64,000 nt of DNA from Rhizobium sp. 2MFCol3.1 (GCF_000377565.1 NZ_KB898355.1:496001-560000); one strand, 5' to 3'. Counted from the stretch's first letter, positions 45,936 through 55,450 are shown. Translations and numbers: made by a program. Notes: generated by a model from the letters alone, not told the origin.

Positions 45936-47216
45936 TCAGTGGTCGTCGGAGGCCTTTTGTGGCGATTGTACGCTGCGAACCGCGAAGCCCGAGACGTAGT
46001 CCGCGAACCGCGACGGATCGAAGACGTGACCGTCCATGAACCGGTCTCCGTTCGTGTCTCCCTCGATGCGAATGTCGGCATCCGCAGGGGCGCTATCAGA
46101 GCCGAGTGCCGCCCGGTAAAGATCGGGACGATAGGCGGAGGCTGCTGCCCTGGCATTGTTCAGCGACATCTCGGCCTGCCCCCAGCGGACCATCTGGCTG
46201 TAGATCCAGAGCGCCTGGCTGGGGCGCGGATAGTTGGCAAAGTGGCCGTGGAAGAGGAAGTAGTCGTCGATCACGCGGCGGTTGCCCTTGGCATCGAGGC
46301 TGAACTCGCCCGCCAGCACATGGCGGATGATCTCGACCGGGGCGGCTATGTAGCGCGGGTCGGCGAGCGCTTGGGCGAGTGCGTCGTGGTTTTCGACGCG
46401 GTCGCACCAGCGGGCTGCGGCATCAAGCGCAACGATCAGCCTGGAAACGGTGTCACGGTTCGCATCCGCCCAGTCCGGCCGCATGCCGATCACCTTTTCA
46501 GGCGCTGACGGCCAGATATCCTGCTTTGCAGCGACGATGCGGCCGACGCCGCGCTCGGAGGCGATCATGTTCCATGGCGCACCGACGCAGAAGCCATCGA
46601 TGGCACCGGCGGCAAGCGCGTCCGAAGTCAGAGGTGGCGGCACCACGACCAGGCGCACGTCATTATCGGGATCAATGCCGCCGGCGGCGAGCCAATAGCG
46701 GAACTCGTAGTTGTGAGAGGAGAAGGGATAGGTCATGCCCAGCGTTGGCATGGGCTCGCCACGCGCCTTCATCTCGCGCACGACCATAGCCAGCGCCTGT
46801 GCGCTTTCGAGCGCGGTCGGCGTTTCGGAAAGTTCTGCCGCCTGCTGCATCCGCTCGAACAGCGCCGTCGACAGGGTGATCGCATTGCCGCCGCGCCCAA
46901 GCGAAAAGGGCGTGATCGTCGGCGACGGGTTGGAGCCGAGCGCGAGCGCCGAGGCAACCGGCATGGGCGACAGCATATGGGCGATGTCGAACTGGCGAAA
47001 CGCCAGGCGGTCGCGGACATTGGCCCAGGAGACATCCTTGACGAGGTCGAGCGTCAGCCCTTCCTTTGCGGCGAAGCCGAATTCCGCGGCTGCGATCAGG
47101 ACCGAGGCATCGACAAGCGGGATGAAGCCGGCGCGCAGCGTTCGCGAGCCTTCGGTCGCCGTGCTTGTCGGTGCGGCAAGGCTGCCGCTGGCATTGTCGG
47201 TCATGATCTTGTCCAT
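45936..47216 (-). CDS. nasS: NasS nitrate/nitrite sensor (cytosolic NrtA-like protein)
   Basis: A 426-residue paralogue of the nitrate-binding protein: AGFIPLVDASVLIAAAEFGF, NYEFRYWLAAGGIDPDND and GFCVGAPWNMIASERG align with the same motifs in NrtA. Unlike NrtA it has no signal peptide, starting MDKIMTDNASGSL, so it stays in the cytoplasm. In the NasS-NasT pair NasS holds NasT inactive until nitrate or nitrite binds. GGAGG lies ahead of the ATG, and it follows nasT by 43 bases. Confidence 0.92.
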   Translation of the reverse strand: MDKIMTDNASGSLAAPTSTATEGSRTLRAGFIPLVDASVLIAAAEFGFAAKEGLTLDLVKDVSWANVRDRLAFRQFDIAHMLSPMPVASALALGSNPSPTITPFSLGRGGNAITLSTALFERMQQAAELSETPTALESAQALAMVVREMKARGEPMPTLGMTYPFSSHNYEFRYWLAAGGIDPDNDVRLVVVPPPLTSDALAAGAIDGFCVGAPWNMIASERGVGRIVAAKQDIWPSAPEKVIGMRPDWADANRDTVSRLIVALDAAARWCDRVENHDALAQALADPRYIAAPVEIIRHVLAGEFSLDAKGNRRVIDDYFLFHGHFANYPRPSQALWIYSQMVRWGQAEMSLNNARAAASAYRPDLYRAALGSDSAPADADIRIEGDTNGDRFMDGHVFDPSRFADYVSGFAVRSVQSPQKASDDH

Positions 47217-47259
47217 CCCGGTTTCCTCCGGACATCAAGCATATGATAGGCGCCGACAC

Positions 47260-47862
47260 TCACATCAATAGCCCCGCGGCCGTGATGACGCTCTGGGCGA
47301 TATCGGCAATCTTCTTCTTCTCGTTCATGGCTGTCTGGCGCAGAAGCGCGAAGGCCTCGTCTTCCGAGAGCCCGCGCATCTTCATCAGGATGCCCTTGGC
47401 GCGATCGATGATCTTGCGCTCTTCCAGCGCGGACTTGGCGTCAGCCAGCTCACGCTGCAGGCGGTTGAAGGCATTGAACCGGCTGACGGCCATCTCCAGG
47501 ATCGGCTTCACCCGCTCCTTTTTCAGGCCATCGACGATATAGGCCGATACGCCGGCATCGACGGCGGCGATGATCGAGTCTTCATCGGATTTGTCGACAA
47601 ACATCGCGATCGGCCGCGCAACGGCGCGCGAAATCTGAAAGATGCTCTCGAGCATGTCGCGATTGGGATTTTCGATATCGATGACAATGACATCGGGATT
47701 GATCTCCTCGATGCGCCGCGCCAGCCCGTTCATGTCGTCGACGACGGTCACCCGCTGATATCCGGCTTCGCGCAGCCCCAGTTCGATGATGGAGGCCCGA
47801 ATGCTGTTCTCATCGATAACCAGCACATTCAGGCTGGACTTGGCAGGTTGAGACGTTGCCAC
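47260..47862 (-). CDS. nasT: NasT ANTAR-domain RNA-binding antiterminator
   Basis: A 200-residue protein with an N-terminal receiver-like domain (about 10-130; LNVLVIDENSIRASIIELGL, NPDVIVIDIENPNRDML) and a C-terminal ANTAR domain (about 135-190; RAKGILMKMRGLSEDEAFALLR). ANTAR domains bind leader-RNA hairpins to prevent termination; here the target is the terminator upstream of nrtA. A GTG start at 47862 is used and no strong ribosome-binding site is visible. First gene of the nasT-nasS pair. Confidence 0.93.
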   Translation of the reverse strand: MATSQPAKSSLNVLVIDENSIRASIIELGLREAGYQRVTVVDDMNGLARRIEEINPDVIVIDIENPNRDMLESIFQISRAVARPIAMFVDKSDEDSIIAAVDAGVSAYIVDGLKKERVKPILEMAVSRFNAFNRLQRELADAKSALEERKIIDRAKGILMKMRGLSEDEAFALLRQTAMNEKKKIADIAQSVITAAGLLM

Positions 47863-48296
47863 TGGCAGTCAGCATTCCGTTCACGAGGGCGTCAATCTTG
47901 CATGTCTGAAATGCGGGAGATCGGCCGCAAAATCAAGCAAATATTGAACTGCGCAAAATATAGGCAGACACGACTCGCATCCCCGAACTTGTCGACCACT
48001 TCCTTAGGTAGGAATTTCGCTATGTGCTTTTATGCTACATAAGAAATCCAATTTACGAAGACAAATCCGTCGGTTACGAGAAAACGCGTAAAATTTTAAT
48101 GCTTCCGTAAGTTAATAGTATGACAAATCGCGACGGCAGTTCTGGGAGGAGTTGATCGCCATGAGGGTGGGAGTCTGCTGCCAATGACCCTTCATACATC
48201 GGCAAATGTCTGCATGTTGCTGCGATAACCCCGCAAGGCCGTGGGTTGGTGCGCGTCGACAGCATGCGGTCTGCCGACCACCCGTCAGGTCTCAAA
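47863..48296. other. Divergent intergenic region, nasT and chemoreceptor
   Basis: About 430 bases without a convincing gene. The middle (about 47990-48130) is clearly more AT-rich than the surroundings and presumably holds both promoters. No sigma-54 site, operator or RNA element stood out. Confidence 0.5.
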
Positions 48297-50243
48297 ATGG
48301 GTTTTCTCCAAAACACTCGAATTCGCACGAAAATCATCGCCGTGATTGCCCTGATGGGTATCACGTCGATCGCCGGGCTCGCCTATGTGAGCATGCAGTT
48401 CAAGAGCGCCGACAGCCGCTACGCGAGCTTCCTGGCTCACGAAAGCATGGCGGCGACCCTCAATGCCAGAGCGACTGGCGGGCTGCTGCAGCTTGGCTTC
48501 CAGCTTGGCCTGATGATGATAAACGATCCCTCGTCTCCCGAGTTCGCCGCATCGATCAAGATCTACAACGATAACTTCGCCCTGATGAAGGAGCGGATTG
48601 CCACCGTCGGCCAGCTCGTCGACTCGAGAGCCGAGCCGGCGAAGGCGATGCTGACCGCGGTCAACGGCTTCGATGCGCTCGCACAGCAGATGATCACGCT
48701 GGTAAGGGAAGGCAAGCGCGACGAGGCCGTCGTCGTGATGCGCCAAGCTGGCAAAGAGCTGACGGCGATCCTCCCGTTGTTCGCGGGCGGCAACGATCAG
48801 CTGATCAAGATGATGCAGGACGGCACGACCGATCTCCAGGCCACCACCGACAATACGATTGTCACCGGCCTTGTGGCTCTTGGTGTTGCGCTCGTCGCGA
48901 TCATCCTGCTTGGCCTCTTCGTCGCCTCGCGCGGCATCACCGCGCCGATCGATCGCCTGCGCCAGCGCATGGGCGCCCTGGCCGCCGGCGACACGGCAAG
49001 CGAAACGCCCGGGCTAGACCGCAAGGACGAGGTGGGCCAAATGGCGGCAGCCGTCGCCGTATTCCGCGACAACGCGCTTGAGCGTACACGTCTGGAGCGC
49101 GAGGCCGATGAGGGCCGCTCCCTGTTCGAGCAGGAGCGCCGGGCGCGCGAACTCGCCAAGGAGCAGGACGCAGCCGACACCAGGGAGGCCGTCGAGGCGC
49201 TTGCACTTGGCCTCGACCGCCTGGCCGACGGAGACGTCTCGCATCGCATTTCCAAGCCGTTCGTGGCGCATCTCGACGCACTCCGCAACAGCTACAACAT
49301 GTCCCTCGACAAACTACAGGCCGCTCTCCTGGCGGTCGGCAAAAATGCTGGCGTCATCAACTCCGGCGCGGCCGAAATTCGGTCTGCTGCCGACGATCTC
49401 GCACGCCGCACAGAGCAGCAGGCAGCCTCGCTCGAGGAGACAGCGGCGGCCCTGGAGCAGATCACCATGACGGTGCGCGATTCGACGAAGCGCGCCGAGG
49501 AAGCCAGCATGCTGGTCGAGCGTACCCGTTCCGGCGCCGAGAAGTCGGGCGGCGTCGTGCGCAATGCGGTTTCGGCGATGAACGAGATCGCCAAATCGTC
49601 GGGCGAAATCAGCAATATCATCGGCGTCATTGACGATATCGCTTTCCAGACCAATCTTTTGGCATTGAACGCCGGCGTCGAAGCCGCCCGCGCCGGTGAA
49701 GCCGGCAAGGGTTTCGCCGTCGTCGCCCAGGAGGTGCGCGAGCTTGCGCAGCGATCCGCGCAGGCTGCCAAGGAGATCAAATTCCTGATCACCACCTCCG
49801 AGAACCAGGTCAACACCGGCGTCGCCCTTGTTGGCGAAACCGGCGCGGCACTGGTTCAGATCGAGGCGGAGGTGACCGAGATCACGGCGCATGTGAACGC
49901 GATCGTCACGGCCGCTCGCGAGCAGTCGACCGGCATCCAGGAGATCAACACGGCGGTCAACAGCATGGATCAGGGCACGCAGCAGAACGCGGCCATGGTC
50001 GAGGAAACCAACGCAGCAAGCCACAGCCTGGCGAAGGAAGCCAGCGCGCTCGACGCGCTTCTCGGCCAGTTCACGCTCGACCGGAACAGCCGGCCGTCCG
50101 CCCAGGCGCCTATAGCAGTCGCCACCGAAGCGTCACGGCCCGTGGCCTCCAAGGCGCGCGCGCTGACGCAACGTCTGGCGTCCAGCCTGAAGGGTGGAAA
50201 CGCCGCGGTCGCGGTTGCTCCCGCCGGCTGGGAAGACTTCTGA
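48297..50243 (+). CDS. Methyl-accepting chemotaxis protein with C-terminal CheR-docking tail
   Basis: A 648-residue chemoreceptor from ATG 48297 (AGGT upstream; earlier in-frame codons are not protein-like). TM1 is at about 8-30 and a helical-bundle periplasmic domain of about 160 residues precedes TM2 ([19 protein letters not shown]). A HAMP domain, a linker and second HAMP-like segment follow, then the signalling domain with tip [19 protein letters not shown] flexible Ala/Arg-rich tail ends in GWEDF, similar to CheR/CheB-binding pentapeptides, so this receptor could recruit adaptation enzymes. Ligand unknown. A strong terminator follows. Confidence 0.93.
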   Translation: MGFLQNTRIRTKIIAVIALMGITSIAGLAYVSMQFKSADSRYASFLAHESMAATLNARATGGLLQLGFQLGLMMINDPSSPEFAASIKIYNDNFALMKERIATVGQLVDSRAEPAKAMLTAVNGFDALAQQMITLVREGKRDEAVVVMRQAGKELTAILPLFAGGNDQLIKMMQDGTTDLQATTDNTIVTGLVALGVALVAIILLGLFVASRGITAPIDRLRQRMGALAAGDTASETPGLDRKDEVGQMAAAVAVFRDNALERTRLEREADEGRSLFEQERRARELAKEQDAADTREAVEALALGLDRLADGDVSHRISKPFVAHLDALRNSYNMSLDKLQAALLAVGKNAGVINSGAAEIRSAADDLARRTEQQAASLEETAAALEQITMTVRDSTKRAEEASMLVERTRSGAEKSGGVVRNAVSAMNEIAKSSGEISNIIGVIDDIAFQTNLLALNAGVEAARAGEAGKGFAVVAQEVRELAQRSAQAAKEIKFLITTSENQVNTGVALVGETGAALVQIEAEVTEITAHVNAIVTAAREQSTGIQEINTAVNSMDQGTQQNAAMVEETNAASHSLAKEASALDALLGQFTLDRNSRPSAQAPIAVATEASRPVASKARALTQRLASSLKGGNAAVAVAPAGWEDF

Positions 50244-50259
50244 TCCCATTCTCGCGCCC

Positions 50260-50293
50260 GGATCGGCCATCGACGGATGGCCGATCCTTTTTT
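50260..50293 (+). terminator. Rho-independent terminator of the chemoreceptor gene
   Basis: GGATCGGCCATC-GACG-GATGGCCGATCC, a perfect 12-bp stem, followed by TTTTTT, 16 bases after the stop codon. Confidence 0.9.
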
Positions 50294-50334
50294 GCGACCT
50301 GCGTCGCGCTGTCGCGATGGCAACCAATTGGAAC

Positions 50335-50805
50335 TTAAGAGCGATCCGTTTCCGACTGGGACCGCTTTTCGTCGCGGAGAATGCCGCTGAACGCCTTCAG
50401 GCTTTCCAAGAAGCTGGCAAAACCCGCATCGCCGAGCGCCTGCTTGATGCGCTGCCGCGCCCGCGTCGCTGCCTCGCTGACATTCTCCAGCATTGCCTTC
50501 CCTTTTGGGGTCACGAAGAGCCGGCGTGCTCGCTTGTCCTTTTTGTCCACTTCGCGCCGGATGAGCCCTCGGCGTTCAAGACCCTCGACGCATTTTGTCA
50601 CGGACGAGCGGTCGAGCGCTATCCGTTCGCCGAGCGCGTTCTGTTGAATGCCGGGCTCGTTATGGATGAAGGACAAGGCGCTGTATTGTGTCGGCGAGAA
50701 GTCGAACTTGGTTGCTTCTTCGGTAAAGAGCGCAAGCGCCACCTGCTGGCAGCGCCGAAGCAAAATCCCATGCGTATTCGCCATCTCGTCGGCGGTGTAT
50801 ATCAC
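50335..50805 (-). CDS. MarR-family transcriptional regulator
   Basis: A 156-residue winged-helix regulator: FSPTQYSALSFIHNEPGIQQ, LGERIALDRSSVTKCVEGLE (recognition helix) and RREVDKKDKRARRLFVTPKG (wing). A GTG start at 50805 is favoured because GGGAGA is nine bases upstream; an ATG at 50784 is the alternative and the open frame extends further. It is flanked by a chemoreceptor and the DUF1989 gene, neither obviously its target. Effector unknown; MarR proteins often respond to aromatic acids or oxidants. Confidence 0.88.
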   Translation of the reverse strand: MIYTADEMANTHGILLRRCQQVALALFTEEATKFDFSPTQYSALSFIHNEPGIQQNALGERIALDRSSVTKCVEGLERRGLIRREVDKKDKRARRLFVTPKGKAMLENVSEAATRARQRIKQALGDAGFASFLESLKAFSGILRDEKRSQSETDRS

Positions 50806-50993
50806 GTTAAAGTATCTCCCCTTGCCCAATCCGTGACAATCAATGGCTGCAAGGCTATGCACCTACAGCCTGACAATCAATGGGAAAAGCGGCCACCAAG
50901 CGTCGCCTGCCAATCCTCCTCCCGTTTCGGCTATTGCCCGGATTCAACGCAGAAGTCTACCGCTGAAACACAGGGGCAAGGGCTAAAAGCAAA

Positions 50994-51018
50994 GCTCCCG
51001 CGAACATGCCGCGGGAGC
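50994..51018 (-). terminator. Terminator of the DUF1989-GntR transcription unit
   Basis: GCTCCCGCG-N7-CGCGGGAGC, a perfect 9-bp stem, 28 bases beyond the DUF1989 stop codon on the minus strand, followed by a T-rich stretch (TTTGCTTTT). Confidence 0.8.
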
Positions 51019-51045
51019 CTCAACGTCTAACACTATGTCCTTGGC

Positions 51046-51906
51046 TCAGAGCCCGTGCGTGCCGTCGTAGCCATTGACCTCGGGCGCGCTCCAGCCTTCC
51101 GGGTTGCGGGCCGGCTTGTAGATCTCGACCACCAGCGGATAGCAGGCAACCGCGTCCGAGGAATGCTCGGAGGAGCAATCGCCGCCGGGGCAGGCCGACA
51201 TGCAGCCGAGGAGATCGATCTCGGCGAAGAACTCAAGATAGTCGCCGGGGCGCACCGGGCTTGCCTTCATGAAATACTGGCCGGTATCGCGCGTGAAGCC
51301 GGTGCACATGAAGACGTTGAGCACATCGTGAATGTAGGTGCCGGCTTCCTGCAGCGACTTGCCGGTCTTCGCGGCGAAGGCGCGCGTCAGGTTGGAATGG
51401 CAGCAGTGATGATACTGGCCGCCATTGCTCAAGAGATTGTGCGTATAGGGATCGCAGCGCGTGCCGATGACGTCGTGTACCGAGCCGCCGAATTCGTCGA
51501 AGCGGTACCAGTCGAGCGTGTCGTGGGTGATCGTCGCGATCGGGCGCAGATAGGGCATGTTGGAGAAGAGCTGGTCGCCGAGACCGACATGCGTGCCGTT
51601 CAGCGCCCGGGTCTTGCCAGTGAAGAGGCGTTCCTCGAGGTTGTTGGCATTGAAGAGGTTCAAATCGCCCACCTGCGAGCCCTCGCTGGAGAGGATGCGG
51701 CAAAAATGGCCGGCCGGCACCGTCCAGCAGGCCGCTTCACGCGGCGGCACGACCACCCGCTCGACGAACTCAAGGTCGTCGCGCAAGGCGCGATATGCCG
51801 CGAGGTCCGGGCGCGGTAGCGTCTCGACGGGATAACAGATGACCGGCTTGATTGCCTTGCGGCTTGCTGCGTCTTCCGGTGAACTGGTAATCGGCTGGGG
51901 CTTCAT
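51046..51906 (-). CDS. DUF1989 / urea-carboxylase-associated family protein
   Basis: A 286-residue cytoplasmic protein of the DUF1989 group, often found beside urea carboxylase or urea amidolyase genes. Recognisable pieces are VPAGHFCRILSSEGSQVGDLNLFNA (in two parts), NMPYLRPIATIT and a C-terminal Cys/His cluster (HHCCHSN, MSACPGGDCSSEHSS) that could bind a metal. Function unknown. It lies 36 bases downstream of a GntR regulator gene in an island with a biotin carboxylase and PxpABC proteins, which strengthens a link to biotin-dependent amide or urea-type chemistry. Confidence 0.85.
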   Translation of the reverse strand: MKPQPITSSPEDAASRKAIKPVICYPVETLPRPDLAAYRALRDDLEFVERVVVPPREAACWTVPAGHFCRILSSEGSQVGDLNLFNANNLEERLFTGKTRALNGTHVGLGDQLFSNMPYLRPIATITHDTLDWYRFDEFGGSVHDVIGTRCDPYTHNLLSNGGQYHHCCHSNLTRAFAAKTGKSLQEAGTYIHDVLNVFMCTGFTRDTGQYFMKASPVRPGDYLEFFAEIDLLGCMSACPGGDCSSEHSSDAVACYPLVVEIYKPARNPEGWSAPEVNGYDGTHGL

Positions 51907-51942
51907 CCCTCATTTTCTCCTGATATGCCGGGCGGACTGCCG

Positions 51943-52647
51943 TCAATCGGCAGGCGTCGCCAATGTCTTCTTGGGGCGGGGCAGGCTCTGCGCGCGGGCG
52001 GCTTCCAGCACCACGCGTTCGGATTCCTGCAGATAAAGTTCGAGTGCGCGGGTTGCTGCCGTGCGGTCGCCGTCGCAGAGCAGGCCGCAAATCTCGACGT
52101 CGCGCGCCACCCACGGCTCCTGGAACCGGCGGGCATCGGGCGCCATCGAGAAGGCGAGGCGGGCTTGGGCGGCGACGGTTGCGAACACGTCGTTCAGCCG
52201 GGGGCTACCGATGAAATCGACGATTTGCTGGTGGAACTCCAGCGATGCGGTGCCGCACTGTTGCCAGTCCTTGGCAAGCGCGGCGCGCTGCACCGCCTCG
52301 ACGCGGGCGACGAGTTCCGACATGGCTTCCTGCGAGGCATAGGCGCTGCAGGTGACGCCGCGCAGTTCGAGCGTCATGCGGATCGCGTAGATCTCGCTGA
52401 TCTCGGTGGAATTCAGCGCCCGCACCGTCGCGCCGTAATGCGCACGATGCTCGATCAGGCCTTCGGCAACCAGATCCCGCAGTGCCTCGCGCAACGTATT
52501 GCGCGAAACGTTCAGCGCTTCCGCCCACACGACCTCACGCAGCGGCGCGCCGGGCGCAAGCTCGCCACGTAGAATCTTGTCGCGCAGCAGCCCGGCGGCG
52601 GTCTGCGTCAGCACAAGAGGTCGGTCGGGGGGATTCTGGTTGGTCAA
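51943..52647 (-). CDS. GntR-family regulator, FadR/FCD subfamily
   Basis: A 234-residue regulator. The N-terminal winged helix (about 15-80; LREVVWAEALNVSRNTLREALRDL) is followed by an all-helical FCD effector domain (about 90-220; EISEIYAIRMTLELRG, FHQQIVDFIGSPRLND). The TTG start at 52647 has an excellent AAGGAG six bases upstream. An operator-like TTGTTGAACAA lies 25 bases before the start, so autoregulation is likely. Divergent from the amino-acid-type transporter. Effector presumably the compound taken up by that transporter. Confidence 0.92.
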   Translation of the reverse strand: MTNQNPPDRPLVLTQTAAGLLRDKILRGELAPGAPLREVVWAEALNVSRNTLREALRDLVAEGLIEHRAHYGATVRALNSTEISEIYAIRMTLELRGVTCSAYASQEAMSELVARVEAVQRAALAKDWQQCGTASLEFHQQIVDFIGSPRLNDVFATVAAQARLAFSMAPDARRFQEPWVARDVEICGLLCDGDRTAATRALELYLQESERVVLEAARAQSLPRPKKTLATPAD

Positions 52648-52671
52648 TAGGGTCTCCTTGGTGATTTATTT

Positions 52672-52682
52672 TTGTTGAACAA
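52672..52682. promoter_or_regulatory. GntR/FCD operator, site A
   Basis: TTGTTGAACAA fits the TNGTNNNACNA core known for FadR-subfamily regulators. It precedes the GntR gene at 52647. The reverse complement is identical to sites B and D. Confidence 0.7.
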
Positions 52683-53005
52683 CTTACGCATGTCAAGTGA
52701 GATGAAGTCCGCATGTCAGGATGTCGGCGATGAGGCGAGGAACGTTCCAAGGCGCCACGCGCTGGAGGTCTCGCTTTCCATGATTGCCAGATCCATGCAC
52801 CTCCTGCTTTGGAACCGGATATGCTGTTGCGGCGTATTTTTCGGCGTACTGGGATGCCGCCGTTGATGACTCTGGCTTTATCTCGTCATTTCAGTCGCTT
52901 GTCAGCATTCCGTCAAGCGCCTTCGTCGGGATGCGGATGGCCGATCTGCTCGAAATCCGCCCCTTGATGAAACTTTATGCATTGAGGGGGATTGCAATCT
53001 CATAA
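52683..53005. other. Divergent intergenic region between sites A and B
   Basis: About 320 bases between two operator sites, holding the promoters of the GntR-DUF1989 unit and of the transporter operon. Short open frames occur on the plus strand but none is protein-like. Confidence 0.5.
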
Positions 53006-53016
53006 TTGTTCAACAA
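53006..53016. promoter_or_regulatory. GntR/FCD operator, site B
   Basis: TTGTTCAACAA, an 11-bp palindrome around one central base, 31 bases before the binding-protein start codon; repression of the transporter operon is expected. Confidence 0.72.
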
Positions 53017-53046
53017 AAATGAGCCATCAATCGAGAGGAACAGTCC

Positions 53047-53832
53047 ATGAAAAAACTCCTTGCTGGTATCATCATGTTGGCGGCGCCCCTGACGGCGGCC
53101 CATGCGGAAACGCTGAAGATCGGTGTCGATCTCACCTATCCGCCCTACAACTACTTCGACGATGCCAACCAGCCCGCCGGCTTCGACGTCGAGCTGATGA
53201 AGCTGATCGGCAAGAAGACCGGCAGCGATGTCTCCTTTCATGACACCCGTTTCGAAAACCTGATCCTCGGCGTCTCCAGCGACCAGTTCAACGTCATCGC
53301 CTCCACGCTCTACGTAACTGCCCCGCGCGCCAAGCAGATCGACTACATCCCCTACATGAAGACGGGCGTCTCGATCGCGGTCTCGGCCGCCGGCGGCCAG
53401 AATTTCACCAAGCCGGAAGAGCTTTGCGGCAAGCGCGTCGGCTCGATCAAGGGCGCTGCCTGGATCCCCGAGCTTGAGAAGCTGAACACGTCGGTATGCT
53501 CGGCCAGCCCGATCGATTCCCGCGAATTCCCAACCTCGCCTGAGGCCACCCAGGCTGTCATGTCCGGCGGCGTGGATGCCCAGCTGGAAAACTCGGCGGT
53601 GCTCGCCGATGCTGCCAAGAAGCTGAACGGCCGCCTGAAGGTCACCTCCACCGAACAGCTCTATCCCGTCATCGTCGGCTTCGGCGTGAAGAAGGGCAAC
53701 ACCGAGGTTGCATCCTTCCTGCGCGATACGCTGGCGAAGCTCGATGGCGATGCCGACTACGAGGCGCTGTTTGCCAAGTATGGCGTGGCCAAGTCGACGG
53801 AAGCCGAGTTCAAGGCCGCTGTCGGGCAGTAA
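53047..53832 (+). CDS. Amino-acid-type ABC transporter binding protein (family 3)
   Basis: A 261-residue periplasmic binding protein with a Sec signal (KKLLAGIIMLAAPLTAAHA, cut before ETLKIGVD). Family-3 hallmarks are KIGVDLTYPPYNYFDDANQP, GFDVELMKLIGKKTG and NVIASTLYVTAPRAKQIDY. Two Cys (EELCGKRVG, NTSVCSASP) may form a disulfide. Family-3 proteins bind polar amino acids or related compounds; the neighbouring 5-oxoprolinase-like genes suggest a cyclic or amide compound. GAGAGG lies about nine bases before the ATG. Confidence 0.92.
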   Translation: MKKLLAGIIMLAAPLTAAHAETLKIGVDLTYPPYNYFDDANQPAGFDVELMKLIGKKTGSDVSFHDTRFENLILGVSSDQFNVIASTLYVTAPRAKQIDYIPYMKTGVSIAVSAAGGQNFTKPEELCGKRVGSIKGAAWIPELEKLNTSVCSASPIDSREFPTSPEATQAVMSGGVDAQLENSAVLADAAKKLNGRLKVTSTEQLYPVIVGFGVKKGNTEVASFLRDTLAKLDGDADYEALFAKYGVAKSTEAEFKAAVGQ

Positions 53833-53887
53833 GCGTTCAAGGCGGGTGCCGGTGAGGCGCTCGCCTGACTGATCAACATAGGAATGC

Positions 53888-53905
53888 GCGGCGCTTCGGC
53901 GCCGC
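53888..53905 (+). terminator. Hairpin between binding-protein and permease-ATPase genes
   Basis: GCGGCGC-TTCG-GCGCCGC, a 7-bp GC stem closed by a stable TTCG tetraloop, followed by TGCTCTTTT. A partial terminator or 3' stabiliser is likely. Confidence 0.65.
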
Positions 53906-53928
53906 TGCTCTTTTGGGGATACCCGCCC

Positions 53929-55425
53929 ATGAACTTCGACTGGAATTACCTCTTCAGCCTCGTGCTCTACCCGGACTTTTGGCGCGCGACGGCGCTCGTC
54001 GCCTGGCTCGGCGTGCTGACCTGGGTCATCGGGACCGTGCTCGGCTTCCTGCTCGCACTCGCCCGGCAATCCAGCCTGCGCGCGGTGCGCTGGTTCGCGA
54101 AGACCTATATCTGGCTGTTCCGCAGCCTGCCGCTGCTGGTGCTGCTGATCTTCGTCTACAATATGCCGCAGTTCATGCCGGCGCTCGGGCCGGTGCTGTC
54201 GGTACCCTTTTGGGCCGGGCTGATCGCGCTCGTGATATCCGAAACCGCCTATCTCGCGGAAATCCATCGTGCCGGCCTCATCGCCGTCGATCCGGGGCAG
54301 CATGAAGCGGCCCACGCGCTCGGCGTCCGCCCTGTCGGCAAGTACAGGCATATCATTCTGCCGCAGGCGATCCGCGTGGCGTTGCCTTCGCTCGGCAACG
54401 AGTTCATTACCATTGTAAAGCTGACCTCGCTCGTCTCGGTCATCTCGCTCGCGGAAATCCTGCTCGTCGGCCAGCGGCTCTATACCCGCAACTTCATGGT
54501 CATCGAAACGCTGGTCGCGGTTTCGTTCTATTACGTGCTCGTCGTCTCGATCTTCAGCTTCTTCCTGGCGCGCCTCGAGGGCCGTCTCGACATCTCCAGG
54601 ATGACCGGCGCCGAGATCGCGGTGCCGGCAGCTGTCGCGCAGGCAAGCGTAGCGGGCAGCGAACGCCGCGTCGGCGAGGAGGTCGTGGTCGGCATCGATG
54701 GCATCAGCAAGAGCTTCGGCGACAAGCGGGCGCTGTCTGACGTGTCGCTTCAGGTGCGCAAGGGCGAGGTGCTCAGCATCATCGGTCCCTCTGGCTCGGG
54801 CAAGACGACGCTCATCCGCACGATCAATGCGCTGCAGGATATCGACAACGGCCGTATCATGCTCGACGGAAACGAGTGGATCACGGCCGACGCCAAGGGG
54901 TACCGCATGGTTCCCGACTTCCATCACCGGGTCACCTGTCTCGGCATGGTGTTCCAATCGTTCAACCTCTTCCCGCACATGACGGCGCTGGAGAACGTGA
55001 CGTTTGGTCCGCGCTACCACGGCAATCGCGACAAGCAGGCGGTGCGCGCAGCGGCGATGAACCACCTGGCCCGCGTCGGCCTGGCGGCGCATGCCAACAA
55101 GTATCCGCACCAGCTCTCGGGCGGCCAGAAGCAGCGTGTGGCGATTGCCCGCGCGCTTGCCATGGACCCCGAGATCATGCTGTTCGATGAGCCGACCTCG
55201 GCGCTCGATCCGGAGTTGGTCGGCGAAGTGCTGCAGGTCATCGAGGGCCTTGCCCGCGAAGGCATGACCATGGTCATCGTCACCCACGAAATGCGCTTCG
55301 TCAGCCGCGTCAGCGACCGCGTCGTGATGATGGAAAACGGCCACGTCGTCGTCAACATGACCGCTGACGAGCTGGAGAGTTCCCCGGCCGACAGCCGCAT
55401 ACAGCAGTTCATGCGGCAGAGCTGA
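53929..55425 (+). CDS. Fused permease-ATPase of an amino-acid ABC transporter
   Basis: A 498-residue fusion. Residues about 1-215 form a HisMQ-type permease with about five TM segments and the loop HEAAHALGVRPVGKYRHIILP. After a linker, residues about 240-495 form a GlnQ-type ATPase with Walker [10 protein letters not shown], signature QLSGGQKQR, Walker B IMLFDEPTSALD and H-loop TMVIVTHEMRFV. Usually these are separate proteins; as a homodimer one gene would supply the whole membrane complex. ATG 53929 is used with GGGGA about ten bases upstream. A bidirectional terminator follows. Confidence 0.9.
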   Translation: MNFDWNYLFSLVLYPDFWRATALVAWLGVLTWVIGTVLGFLLALARQSSLRAVRWFAKTYIWLFRSLPLLVLLIFVYNMPQFMPALGPVLSVPFWAGLIALVISETAYLAEIHRAGLIAVDPGQHEAAHALGVRPVGKYRHIILPQAIRVALPSLGNEFITIVKLTSLVSVISLAEILLVGQRLYTRNFMVIETLVAVSFYYVLVVSIFSFFLARLEGRLDISRMTGAEIAVPAAVAQASVAGSERRVGEEVVVGIDGISKSFGDKRALSDVSLQVRKGEVLSIIGPSGSGKTTLIRTINALQDIDNGRIMLDGNEWITADAKGYRMVPDFHHRVTCLGMVFQSFNLFPHMTALENVTFGPRYHGNRDKQAVRAAAMNHLARVGLAAHANKYPHQLSGGQKQRVAIARALAMDPEIMLFDEPTSALDPELVGEVLQVIEGLAREGMTMVIVTHEMRFVSRVSDRVVMMENGHVVVNMTADELESSPADSRIQQFMRQS

Positions 55426-55450
55426 CCGCTCTTTTATGATCTGAGCAAAA

